In this document: positions 35,223-43,122 of the stretch, piece by piece
Numbering within the stretch: the stretch's first letter is position 1
Layout: each line of letters begins with the position of its first letter
NCBI GenBank assembly: GCA_038257155.1
Contig: JBBSJP010000021.1
Coordinates: 6,021-70,020 of the forward strand
Source of the DNA: JANJTY01 sp038257155
GTDB taxonomy: Bacteria; Pseudomonadota; Gammaproteobacteria; Xanthomonadales; Xanthomonadaceae
DNA: 64,000 nt
Reading direction: 5' to 3'
Translations under genes and position numbers: made by a program
Notes under the pieces: model-generated
The model's input: only the letters and a program-made list of their open reading frames with translations
Databases searched by the model: none
Told to the model about the DNA's origin: nothing

Positions 35223-36170
35223 ATGCCGTTTGATATCGCCGTGCTGATGGATCCAATCGGCTCGATCAAGATCGCCAAGGACACCACCTTTGCCCTGCTG
35301 CTTGAGGCCCAGCGCCGCAACTGGCGCCTTCACTACCTGACTCAGGGCCAGCTGGCATTGCGCAGCGGGCGCGCGTTCGGACGCTTGCAGTCGATGGAAC
35401 TTCGCGAAGATCCGTCCGACTGGTTCAGCTTGGGCGAACCTGTATGGCGCGGTCTGGCCGAAATGCAGGTGATCATGGCGCGCAAGGACCCGCCCTTCGA
35501 CGCACAGTATCTGTATGACACGCTGGTCCTGGGGCAGGCCCAGCGTGAGGGTGCCCTGGTGGTCAATGATCCCCAGGGCCTGCGCGACATGAACGAAAAG
35601 CTGTACGCCCTGGAGTTTCCGCAGTGTTGCCCGCCCAGCCTGGTGGCGCGAGATCCCAAGGAATTGGCCGCGTTCGTGCGCGAACATGTCGACTGCGTGC
35701 TCAAGCCGCTCGACGGCATGGGTGGCCGCTCGATTTTTCGCGCCCGCGCTGCCGACGACAACCTGAAGGTCATTCTGGAGACGCTCACCGGTTTCGGCAC
35801 GCAGTTGGCCCTGGCGCAGCGCTATATCCCGGAAATCCTGCAGGGCGACAAGCGCATCCTGATGATTGACGGCGAACCGGTGCCTTATGCGCTGGCGCGC
35901 ATCCCGCCCGCTGACGACTTCCGCGGCAACCTGGCTGCGGGTGGTCGAGGCGAAGGGCGGCCTCTGAGTGAACGCGACCGCTGGATTGCAGCCCAGGTGG
36001 GGCCGGAGCTGCGCCGCCGCGGCATGCTGTTCGTGGGACTGGACGTGATTGGTGACTACCTCACCGAAATCAACGTCACCAGTCCGACCTGCGTACGGGA
36101 GCTTGACGCCCAGTACGGCATCAACATCGCGGCCCAGCTGTTCGACCGGATCGAAGCCCGCCTGCAATGA
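35223..36170 (+). CDS. gshB: Glutathione synthetase
   Basis: ATP-grasp ligase joining gamma-glutamylcysteine and glycine to make glutathione. The 315 residues equal the family norm. Landmarks: DIAVLMDPIGSIKIAKDTTF at the start, NDPQGLRDMNEKLYALEFP near 120, the glycine-rich ATP loop KPLDGMGGRSIFR near 162, and the C-terminal EINVTSPTCVRELDAQYG. Divergent from pilG, as in Pseudomonas, and overlapping the tonB-like gene by 4 bp. Confidence 0.97.
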   Translation: MPFDIAVLMDPIGSIKIAKDTTFALLLEAQRRNWRLHYLTQGQLALRSGRAFGRLQSMELREDPSDWFSLGEPVWRGLAEMQVIMARKDPPFDAQYLYDTLVLGQAQREGALVVNDPQGLRDMNEKLYALEFPQCCPPSLVARDPKELAAFVREHVDCVLKPLDGMGGRSIFRARAADDNLKVILETLTGFGTQLALAQRYIPEILQGDKRILMIDGEPVPYALARIPPADDFRGNLAAGGRGEGRPLSERDRWIAAQVGPELRRRGMLFVGLDVIGDYLTEINVTSPTCVRELDAQYGINIAAQLFDRIEARLQ

Positions 36171-37027
36171 CGGCGCCACGCATCAGCTCGGGCGACCGCC
36201 TGGGAGCAACCCTGGCGTTCTCGCTGATCGCTCACGGCATCGTGCTGCTCGGCGTAGGATTTGCGCAGGAAGACCCGGCGCCCCTGGTTCCGACGCTGGA
36301 TGTGATTCTGACCCAGACCCACAGTCCGGAGCCCCCGGACAAGGCTGATTTCCTCGCCCAGGCAAGCCAGCAGGGCGGTGGTGAAACGACCACGCCGGAA
36401 CGCCCCCAGGATCCGCAGTCGGCTCCAGTGCCCAAGCCCGAGGAAGGTGTTGCGCCGCGCGAAATGCAGGTGTCGGCGCCGTTGCCGCAGCCGGTCAAAC
36501 CAGAAAGCGTGATCACCGCGCGGAGCAGCGAGGCGGAGAGCAGCAGTCAGCCCGCACCGGATGCCGTCCCCGATGTTCCGGTGATGACCAGCCGTGAACT
36601 GATCGAACGCAGCCTGGAGATGGCGCGCCTGTCGGCGGAACTGGATCGCCAGCGCCAGGCCTACGCCAAGCGCCCCAAGCGCAAGTTCCTTTCAGCCGCG
36701 ACGCGCGAGTACGAATACGCCGCCTACATGCGTGGCTGGGTGGCACGGGTCGAACGCATCGGAAACCTCAATTACCCGGACGAAGCACGCCGTCGCAGCC
36801 TGCAGGGGCAGCTCGTGTTGACGGTGGCGGTGCGCCGCGATGGCAGTATCGAAAGCGTTGAACTGGTTCAGTCCAGTGGTCAGCCGGTGCTGGACGAAGC
36901 TGCCTTGCGTATCGTGCGGCTCGCCGAACCGTTTGCGCCGATTCCGCAAACCGCGGATTCGGTGGATGTCCTGCACATCACCCGGACCTGGCAGTTCCTG
37001 CCGGATGGGACGCTGCGGAACAGGTGA
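36167..37027 (+). CDS. tonB: TonB-like energy transducer
   Basis: TonB-family protein of 286 residues. A single N-terminal membrane helix (LGATLAFSLIAHGIVLLGVGF) is followed by a Pro/Glu/Gln-rich periplasmic stretch (about 40-140), a helical segment and the C-terminal TonB domain (about 190-286) with YPDEARRRSLQGQLVLTVAV and GSIESVELVQSSGQPVLDEA. It overlaps gshB by 4 bp. The homologue at the same place in Pseudomonas (tonB3) is needed for twitching and pilus assembly, so a pilus-related rather than iron-uptake role is a reasonable inference. Confidence 0.92.
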   Translation: MTAPRISSGDRLGATLAFSLIAHGIVLLGVGFAQEDPAPLVPTLDVILTQTHSPEPPDKADFLAQASQQGGGETTTPERPQDPQSAPVPKPEEGVAPREMQVSAPLPQPVKPESVITARSSEAESSSQPAPDAVPDVPVMTSRELIERSLEMARLSAELDRQRQAYAKRPKRKFLSAATREYEYAAYMRGWVARVERIGNLNYPDEARRRSLQGQLVLTVAVRRDGSIESVELVQSSGQPVLDEAALRIVRLAEPFAPIPQTADSVDVLHITRTWQFLPDGTLRNR

Positions 37028-37030
37028 AGC

Positions 37031-37080
37031 GGGAACGGGGAACGGGGAACGGGGAACGGGGAACGGGGAACGGGGAACGG
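37031..37080. repeat. Heptanucleotide microsatellite (GGGAACG), about 7 copies
   Basis: Seven uninterrupted copies of the 7-bp unit GGGAACG begin 4 bp after the tonB-like stop codon. They are in the convergent gap towards pyrB, outside both coding regions. Confidence 0.95.
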
Positions 37081-37110
37081 GCAAGAGCGTAAGGCATTTC
37101 CTTACTCCTA

Positions 37111-37199
37111 ACTCACTCACTCACTCACTCACTCACTCACTCACTCACTCACTCACTCACTCACTCACTCACTCACTCACTGACTCACTGACTCACTGA
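37111..37199. repeat. Tetranucleotide microsatellite (ACTC) with ACTCACTG tail
   Basis: About 17.5 perfect copies of ACTC (37111-37180) followed by three copies of an ACTG variant pattern up to 37199, ending 4 bp before the pyrB stop codon. Such a long perfect tetranucleotide tract is unusual in this GC-rich setting. Confidence 0.97.
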
Positions 37200-37203
37200 C
37201 GCC

Positions 37204-38154
37204 CTAGCTCCCCAGCAACTCCAGCATTACCGCCATGCGCACCGGCAGGCCATTGGCGACCTGCTCCAGCACCACCGACTGCGGGCCATCGACGACGGCA
37301 TCCTCGATCTCGACGCCTCGGTTGATTGGGCCGGGATGCATCACCAGCGCATTGCGCGACAGGCGTGACAGGCGCTTGCTGCTGAGACCGAAGTCGCGGA
37401 AGTAGTCCTGCAATGATGGCACCAGCCCTTGCTCCATGCGCTCGCGTTGCAGACGCAGCATGATCACCGCGTCCAGTCCCTCAAGCGTCTCGTCCAGGTC
37501 AACGCTGAACCGCGCTGTGGGGAACTCCGCCCTATCGGGCAGCAAGCGGGCTGGCCCGCACACCCGGATATTGCGACAGCCCAGCGCGCAGAGGGCGTGA
37601 AGGTCCGAGCGAGCAACCCGAGAATGCTTGACGTCTCCCACGATCGCGATCTTCAGGCCCGTGAGGTCGGGTCCCAGATGGCGCCGCAGGGTAAGCATGT
37701 CGAGCAGCCCCTGGGTCGGATGATTGCTGCGCCCATCACCAGCATTGATCAGCACGGTGCCCGGCCGGATCTGGGCAGCCAGTTCCGCCACGGCGCCGTC
37801 CTGCGCGTGCCGCACGGCGAACACATCAACGCCCATCGCCTCCAGGGTGCGCAGCGTGTCGAGATCGGTTTCGCCCTTCTTGCCAGAAGAAACGCTGGCA
37901 TCGAAATTGAGAACATCCATGCCGAGTCGCTGCGCCGCCAACTGAAAGCTGCTGCGGGTGCGGGTCGAGGGCTCGAAGAACAGCGTGCACAGGGCACGAC
38001 CGGCCAGTGCGCTGCGCAGTTCGATTCCGCCGTGGGAATGCGTCCCCAGGGCTTCGGCACGATCCAGCAGCCGCTCCAGACTGGCGCGGGGAAAGTTTTT
38101 CAGGCTCAGCAGATGGCGCAGTTTGCCCTGCGCGTCGAATTGCGGATCGTTCAC
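37204..38154 (-). CDS. pyrB: Aspartate carbamoyltransferase catalytic subunit
   Basis: Condenses carbamoyl phosphate and aspartate in pyrimidine synthesis. The 316 residues contain the carbamoyl-phosphate motif FFEPSTRTRSSFQLA near 55, SGKKGETDLDTLRTL near 90, HPTQGLLDMLTLRR near 145 and the C-terminal HPGPINRGVEI. No pyrI or pyrC-like partner is adjacent. It overlaps ruvX by 4 bp, and its stop codon abuts the ACTC tract. The pyrB-ruvX-yqgE order is close to that of Pseudomonas, where pyrR lies between. Confidence 0.97.
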   Translation of the reverse strand: MNDPQFDAQGKLRHLLSLKNFPRASLERLLDRAEALGTHSHGGIELRSALAGRALCTLFFEPSTRTRSSFQLAAQRLGMDVLNFDASVSSGKKGETDLDTLRTLEAMGVDVFAVRHAQDGAVAELAAQIRPGTVLINAGDGRSNHPTQGLLDMLTLRRHLGPDLTGLKIAIVGDVKHSRVARSDLHALCALGCRNIRVCGPARLLPDRAEFPTARFSVDLDETLEGLDAVIMLRLQRERMEQGLVPSLQDYFRDFGLSSKRLSRLSRNALVMHPGPINRGVEIEDAVVDGPQSVVLEQVANGLPVRMAVMLELLGS

Positions 38155-38630
38155 GTCGGGGATTCGATGGATTGCGGGCCGGGTGGACTTGAGGCGGCGT
38201 CAGGCTGATCCAGCCAGCGCCGCACGATGATTGCTGCGGCCATGGCGTCGAGCCGCTCGGCGTCGCGTCGTCGACGCGTTCCGCTGGCACGCTCGCGGGC
38301 GAACTGGTGGGCGGCCTCGACCGAACTGGAACGTTCGTCCACCATGTTGACCGCCACGCCATAGCGTTTCCTCAGCTCCTTGGCAAACGCCCTGGCACGC
38401 TGCCGCGCCGGCTGGTCGCCACCGTCCAGGGTGGCTGGGTCACCCACCAACAGCAAATCCGGCCGCCATTCCGCGATCAGCTTGTCGATAGCCAACCAGT
38501 CCGGCTGCTGTTCGCGCATCGCCACGACCTGCAAATCGCGGGCACTATCGGACAGGGTATTGCCGATCGCCACGCCAATACGGCGGGCGCCAACATCGAA
38601 GCCCAATGCGCAGGTCGCCGGTATGCTCAC
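38151..38630 (-). CDS. ruvX: Pre-16S rRNA nuclease / Holliday junction resolvase-like YqgF
   Basis: RNase H-fold nuclease (YqgF/RuvX) required for maturation of the 5' end of 16S rRNA. The 159 residues contain the catalytic motifs GFDVGARRIGVAIGNTL near 9, LLLVGDPATLDGG near 60 and DERSSSVEAAH near 98. It overlaps both neighbours by 4 bp (pyrB downstream, yqgE upstream). Confidence 0.95.
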   Translation of the reverse strand: MSIPATCALGFDVGARRIGVAIGNTLSDSARDLQVVAMREQQPDWLAIDKLIAEWRPDLLLVGDPATLDGGDQPARQRARAFAKELRKRYGVAVNMVDERSSSVEAAHQFARERASGTRRRRDAERLDAMAAAIIVRRWLDQPDAASSPPGPQSIESPT

Positions 38631-39190
38631 GCTCGACCTGAGTATCCGGCAAGCCGATCCATGTCGACACCCATCAGGCGCGCCGCCGTTTGCCAGCGTT
38701 CTTCGATCGCCGTATCGAACAGGATGCGCTCGCTCACCGGCACGGTCAGCCAGGCATCTTCCTGCAGTTCGGATTCCAGCTGACCTGCAGTCCAGCCGGC
38801 ATAGCCCAATGCAAGCAGACAGTGCCTTGGCCCGGAACCTGCTGCCATGGCAACCAGGATATCGCGCGATGTCGTTACGCAGAGCCGTTCGGAAATGCGC
38901 AGGCTGGATTCCCAGTGATCATCGCCATCATGCAGCACAAAGCCACGGTCGGGCTGCACTGGCCCACCCAGCAGAACCGGGCTTGCGGCCAGCGCATCGT
39001 CGTCGGTGTTGATACCCATCTGGCTGAGCACTTCCCCGACGGTGTACTCGGAGAGCCGGTTTACCAGGATTCCCATTGCTCCATCGTCTCCGTGCTGACA
39101 CAGCAGGGTGACACCACGCGAAAAATTGGGGTCCAGCATCGAGGGAATCGCGATCAGGAAGTGGTTGGCTAGAGACGTCGGCGATTCCAT
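38627..39190 (-). CDS. yqgE: UPF0301 family protein YqgE (AlgH)
   Basis: YqgE/AlgH family protein of 187 residues from ATG 39190 (MESPTSLANHFLIAIPS). The family hallmarks are SLANHFLIAIPSMLDPNFSRGV, GAMGILVNRLSE and GYAGWTAGQLESELQEDAWL. Its molecular role is unsettled; it is named AlgH from an alginate regulator in Pseudomonas and nearly always travels with ruvX. A start at 39232 (14 more residues) is possible but would leave only 6 bp to the divergent tag gene and has no ribosome-binding site; a TACAAT box lies just upstream of 39190. Confidence 0.93.
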   Translation of the reverse strand: MESPTSLANHFLIAIPSMLDPNFSRGVTLLCQHGDDGAMGILVNRLSEYTVGEVLSQMGINTDDDALAASPVLLGGPVQPDRGFVLHDGDDHWESSLRISERLCVTTSRDILVAMAAGSGPRHCLLALGYAGWTAGQLESELQEDAWLTVPVSERILFDTAIEERWQTAARLMGVDMDRLAGYSGRA

Positions 39191-39238
39191 GCGGCATTGT
39201 AGCGCCGCCCCCAAGGCCTCGGGAATCGCCATTCATCA

Positions 39239-39778
39239 ATGAGCACCTACTGTGACTTCGCCCCTTCCCAGCCGCTGCATGCCGAGTACCACGCGCGCCA
39301 GTACGGATTTCCGCTGCGCGGCGACGCGGAGCTGTTCGAGCGGCTGATCCTGGAGATCAACCAGGCAGGCTTGAGCTGGAGCACGATCCTGAAGAAACGT
39401 CAGGGCTTCGTGCAGGCCTACAGTGGCTTCGATCCCGCACTCGTCGCAGCGTATGGCGAAGCCGACAGGCAGCGGCTGCTGGGCGACGCCGGGATCATCC
39501 GCAACCGCCTGAAGGTAGACGCGGCGATCCACAATGCCGGGGTGATCCTGAGCCTGCGCGAGTCGCACGGAACGTTCGCGGATTGGATCGATGCCCATCA
39601 TCCGCGCTCCAAGGCCGAATGGGTGAAGCTGTTCCGCCGCACCTTTCGCTTTACCGGTGGTGAAATTGTCGGCGAATTCTTGATGAGTACCGGTTGGCTG
39701 ACCGGTGCGCACCGCCCCGAATGTCCGGTCTTCAAACAGATTGCAGCGCTGGAGCCGCCCTGGATGCGGCAGGCATGA
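39239..39778 (+). CDS. tag: DNA-3-methyladenine glycosylase I
   Basis: Base-excision repair glycosylase that removes 3-methyladenine from alkylated DNA. The 179 residues show the zinc-snap residues C5, H18, H158 and C162 at the family positions (C4, H17 and a C-terminal HxxxC in E. coli Tag), the catalytic-region Glu in LEINQAGLSWSTILKKR near 39, and DAGIIRNRLKVDAAIHNA near 82. Divergent from yqgE. Confidence 0.95.
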   Translation: MSTYCDFAPSQPLHAEYHARQYGFPLRGDAELFERLILEINQAGLSWSTILKKRQGFVQAYSGFDPALVAAYGEADRQRLLGDAGIIRNRLKVDAAIHNAGVILSLRESHGTFADWIDAHHPRSKAEWVKLFRRTFRFTGGEIVGEFLMSTGWLTGAHRPECPVFKQIAALEPPWMRQA

Positions 39779-39818
39779 TGCGATTGACCGAGTGCTCCTG
39801 CACCCGCGCGATTACCCT

Positions 39819-39920
39819 CGGCAGGAGCCATCCCTGTTGGCAACCGCGGGGATTCGGCGAACGGCAAGAACGGTACAAGGCCGAAAATGCCGATCGCGCA
39901 CGCCGGTGCGCTGCTGCACT
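39819..39920. repeat. Diverged single copy of the 141-bp-array palindrome
   Basis: The left arm GCAGGAGCCATCCCTGTTGG (39821-39840) and the right arm GATCGCGCACGCCGGTGCGC (from 39892) match the two arms of the array at 5983-6506 with a few changes. It occupies much of the 235-bp convergent gap between tag and pilU; no gene is supported there. Confidence 0.75.
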
Positions 39921-40013
39921 CGCGCGCTCACCATCGGAACGCCAACAGCCCGCAGACAGCTTCGACGGGCTTGCAGGTGAGACGCAAACCAGCGCGTTCG
40001 ATTCGGAGGGATG

Positions 40014-41147
40014 CTAGCGGCGGTCGCCGATCAGCTCCACTCCGTCCAGTCCCTGAGACAGCGAATGCGCGTCACCACCCTGCGCCAACTTGATGCGCAG
40101 ACGCACCTCGTTGGAGGAGTCGGCCGAGCGCAGGGCATCCTCGTAGCTGATCTCGCCAGCCTGGTAAAGCTCGAAGAGGCTCTGGTCGAAGGTCCGCATG
40201 CCCATCTGGGTGGACTCCTTCATGACTTCCTTGATCTTGTGGATCTCACCGTCACGGATGTAGTCCTGCACCAGCGGCGTACCCAGCAACACCTCCATCG
40301 CGACGCGCCGCCCCTTGCCGTCAGGTGTGGGGATCAACTGCTGCGCGATGATGCCCTTGAGGTTCAGCGACATGTCCATCAGCAGCTGGTTGCGCCGGTC
40401 CTCGGGGAAGAAGTTGATGATGCGGTCGAGCGCCTGGTTGGCATTGTTGGCGTGCAGGGTGCAAAGACACAGGTGACCGGTTTCGGCGAAGGCGATGGCA
40501 TGATCCATGCCCTCGCGGGTACGCACCTCGCCGATCAGGATTACGTCGGGCGCCTGGCGCAGGGTGTTCTTCAGCGCCATTTCCCAGCTGTCGGTGTCGA
40601 TGCCGACTTCGCGCTGAGTGATGATGCAGCCCTCGTGCTTGTGCACGAACTCGATCGGGTCCTCGATCGTGATGATGTGACCGGAAGAGTTCTGGTTGCG
40701 ATAGCCGATCATTGCCGCCAGCGAGGTCGACTTGCCGGTGCCGGTGGCGCCGACAAAGATGATCAGTCCGCGCTTGGTCATTGCCAGGGTCTTGACGATC
40801 GGCGGCAGGTTGAGCTCGTCGACCGAGGGAATCTTGGTCTCGATGCGGCGCAGCACCATGCCGACCTGGTTGCGCTGATAGAAGCAACTGACGCGGAAGC
40901 GACCCACGCCCGACACGCCGATGGCGAAGTTGCACTCGTGGGTCTTCTCGAACTCCTCGCGCTGCGAGGGGCTCATCACATTGAGCACCAGATCGCGGCT
41001 TTGCTGAGGCGTCAGCGGATTCTGGGTGATCGGCGATATCTTGCCGTGCACCTTCATCGAAGGCGGCAGCCCGGCCGTCACGAACAGGTCGGACGCCTTC
41101 TTGTGCGCCATCAGTTTCAGGAAGCTGGTGAAATCGATCGAGCTCAT
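40014..41147 (-). CDS. pilU: Twitching motility ATPase PilU
   Basis: Hexameric secretion-ATPase family protein that assists PilT in pilus retraction. From ATG 41147 (MSSIDFTSF) it has 377 residues, with AAAGG 7 bases upstream. Walker A GATGTGKSTSLA near 135, the Asp box and Walker B ILIGEVRTREGM near 200, His box GHLCLCTLHANNA near 225. Upstream frame extension to 41234 looks non-coding. It follows pilT after 139 bp that contain two hairpins, so it may have lower or separate expression. Confidence 0.96.
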   Translation of the reverse strand: MSSIDFTSFLKLMAHKKASDLFVTAGLPPSMKVHGKISPITQNPLTPQQSRDLVLNVMSPSQREEFEKTHECNFAIGVSGVGRFRVSCFYQRNQVGMVLRRIETKIPSVDELNLPPIVKTLAMTKRGLIIFVGATGTGKSTSLAAMIGYRNQNSSGHIITIEDPIEFVHKHEGCIITQREVGIDTDSWEMALKNTLRQAPDVILIGEVRTREGMDHAIAFAETGHLCLCTLHANNANQALDRIINFFPEDRRNQLLMDMSLNLKGIIAQQLIPTPDGKGRRVAMEVLLGTPLVQDYIRDGEIHKIKEVMKESTQMGMRTFDQSLFELYQAGEISYEDALRSADSSNEVRLRIKLAQGGDAHSLSQGLDGVELIGDRR

Positions 41148-41236
41148 GTTGTTGCCTTTCCGCTCAAATTGTTGATCGCTACGCTTCGAACAGGCCTCGG
41201 AATTGCCACCACAACCCCCGTTCGCTGCGCTCACCG

Positions 41237-41279
41237 CCCCCTTGACTCAAGGGGGCTGAAAGCCGGGCATCCGCCCGGC
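41237..41279 (-). terminator. Two hairpins between pilT and pilU
   Basis: CCCCCTTG/CAAGGGGG with loop ACT (41237-41255) and GCCGGGC/GCCCGGC with loop ATCC (41262-41279), 8 bp after the pilT stop. No U-run follows; they may attenuate or process the pilT-pilU transcript. Confidence 0.5.
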
Positions 41280-41286
41280 CCAACTT

Positions 41287-42324
41287 TCAGTCGAACAGAC
41301 GCTTGTCCTTGGCGTATTCACGGGCCTGCTGCCGTGCAACCAGGCCGCGCTTGACCAGGTCCTGCAGGCATTGGTCCAGGGTCTGCATGCCGTATTGCTG
41401 ACCGGTCTGGATCGAGGAGTACATCTGCGCGACCTTATCTTCGCGGATCAGGTTGCGGATCGCGGGGATGCCGACCATGATCTCGTGCGCCGCCGTTCGA
41501 CCGCCACCCACCTTTTTCAGCAAGGACTGCGAAATTACTGCGCGCAGGGACTCGGACAGCATTGAGCGCACCATCGGCTTTTCGCCGGCCGGGAACACGT
41601 CGATGATGCGGTCGACGGTCTTGGCGGCCGAACTGGTATGCAGGGTGCCGAAGACCAGGTGACCGGTTTCCGCGGCGGTCAGGGCCAGACGGATGGTTTC
41701 GATGTCGCGCATCTCGCCAACCAGGATGTAGTCGGGATCCTCACGCAGGGCCGAGCGCAGCGCCTCGTTGAATCCATGTGTGTCGCGATGCACTTCGCGC
41801 TGGTTGATCAGGCATTTGTTCGACGTGTGCACGAATTCGATCGGATCCTCGACCGTGAGGATGTGGGCGTACTCGGTTTTGTTGACGTGGTCGACCATGG
41901 CCGCCAGCGTGGTCGATTTGCCCGAACCGGTCGGGCCAGTGACCAGAATCAGTCCCTGTGGTTGATCGATCAGTTCCTTGAAGATCTTTGGCGCCTGCAG
42001 GTCCTCGAGGGTGAGGATCTCGGAAGGAATGGTACGGAACACCGCACCGGCACCGCGATTCTGATTGAACGCATTGACGCGGAAGCGCGCCAGCCCGGTG
42101 ATCTCGAAGGAGAAATCGACTTCGAGGAATTCTTCGTAATCGCGGCGCTGCTTGTCCGACATGATGTCGTAGACCAGCGCGTGTACCTGCTTGTGTTCAA
42201 GCGCAGGAATATTGATTCGGCGCACGTCGCCGTCAACCCGGATCATGGGTGGCAGGCCGGCCGACAGGTGAAGGTCGGAGGCTTTGTTCTTGACTGAAAA
42301 CGCCAGCAGCTCGGCAATATCCAT
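41287..42324 (-). CDS. pilT: Pilus retraction ATPase PilT
   Basis: Motor ATPase that powers type IV pilus retraction and twitching. From ATG 42324 (MDIAELLAFSVKNKASDLHL) it has 345 residues, the family length, and AGGGG lies 6 bases upstream. Walker A GPTGSGKSTTLA near 131, Asp box, Walker B ILVGEMRDIETI near 196, His box GHLVFGTLHTSSA near 220, and the retraction signature AIRNLIRED near 290. The frame is open to 42558 but the extra residues are unlike PilT. Divergent from yggS with 88 bp between. Confidence 0.97.
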   Translation of the reverse strand: MDIAELLAFSVKNKASDLHLSAGLPPMIRVDGDVRRINIPALEHKQVHALVYDIMSDKQRRDYEEFLEVDFSFEITGLARFRVNAFNQNRGAGAVFRTIPSEILTLEDLQAPKIFKELIDQPQGLILVTGPTGSGKSTTLAAMVDHVNKTEYAHILTVEDPIEFVHTSNKCLINQREVHRDTHGFNEALRSALREDPDYILVGEMRDIETIRLALTAAETGHLVFGTLHTSSAAKTVDRIIDVFPAGEKPMVRSMLSESLRAVISQSLLKKVGGGRTAAHEIMVGIPAIRNLIREDKVAQMYSSIQTGQQYGMQTLDQCLQDLVKRGLVARQQAREYAKDKRLFD

Positions 42325-42412
42325 GCACTTCCCCTCAAGGCTGTCCGATACTATCGCCGGAGCCCCGGCGACGGCTTCCCGGGTCAGTATAGCTCCGTTA
42401 CAAAGGTTTGCG

Positions 42413-43117
42413 ATGTCGAATTCAGAGCTTCGCGGCAGTGATCGCCTTGCCGGCATCCTGTCCCGCATCCGTGCCGCTTCGGAGCACGCCGGCCACAGCC
42501 CGGCGCAACTGCTTGCTGTCAGCAAACTGCAGAGCTGCAAGGCGATCGCCGAACTCAACGACGCAGGTCAGCAACGCTTTGGTGAAAACTATGTGCAGGA
42601 GGCGCTTGCCAAGCGGGAAGCGCTTGCCGGACGGGAGATCGAGTGGCACCTGATCGGCCCGCTGCAGTCCAACAAGGCACGACTGGCAGCCGCCAATTTC
42701 GACTGGATCCACAGCATAGACCGCGCCAAGCTGCTGCCCCTGCTGGCCGAGGGTCGCGCCGCTGGGCAGGCCCCGCTGAATCTGTTGATTCAGGTAAACA
42801 TCGACGATGAACCGTCGAAGGCGGGCTGCCGCCCACAGCACATCGATGCCCTGGCCGAGGCGATCTCGGCCCAGCCTGGGCTGATCCTGCGCGGCCTGAT
42901 GGCGATCCCTGCCCCACAACCGGATGCGCCTGGAAGCCAGGCGGCGTTCCGCCGCATGTTTGTTCTGTTCACGGCGCTGCAGCAGCGATTTCCTGCCGTT
43001 GACACGCTGTCGATGGGAATGAGCGACGACTTTGAGCAAGCCATCGCCGAAGGCGCGACCCTGGTACGGGTGGGGACCGCCCTCTTTGGCCCCCGCCCTG
43101 CCGTGTCCTCGGCTTGA
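42413..43117 (+). CDS. yggS: Pyridoxal phosphate homeostasis protein YggS
   Basis: PLP-binding protein of the YggS/PROSC family, which buffers free pyridoxal phosphate; no enzyme activity is known. From ATG 42413 it is 234 residues, with AAAGG 6 bases upstream. K38 in LLAVSKLQ is the PLP lysine; FGENYVQEA, EWHLIGPLQSNKARL, LSMGMSDDFEQAI and VRVGTALFG are family motifs. The yggS-pilT-pilU arrangement is the one of Pseudomonas. Extension of the frame to 42284 would overlap the pilT start. Confidence 0.96.
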   Translation: MSNSELRGSDRLAGILSRIRAASEHAGHSPAQLLAVSKLQSCKAIAELNDAGQQRFGENYVQEALAKREALAGREIEWHLIGPLQSNKARLAAANFDWIHSIDRAKLLPLLAEGRAAGQAPLNLLIQVNIDDEPSKAGCRPQHIDALAEAISAQPGLILRGLMAIPAPQPDAPGSQAAFRRMFVLFTALQQRFPAVDTLSMGMSDDFEQAIAEGATLVRVGTALFGPRPAVSSA

Positions 43118-43122
43118 GTCAG

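Noticed and set aside
35050..35247. A 65-residue frame upstream of gshB
   Set aside because: It lies in the leader, overlaps the gshB start in another frame and has no ribosome-binding site or recognisable similarity.
36840..37199. Open frame ending in a long Ser-Leu-Thr-His repeat
   Set aside because: It is a shadow of the tonB-like gene running into the ACTC microsatellite.
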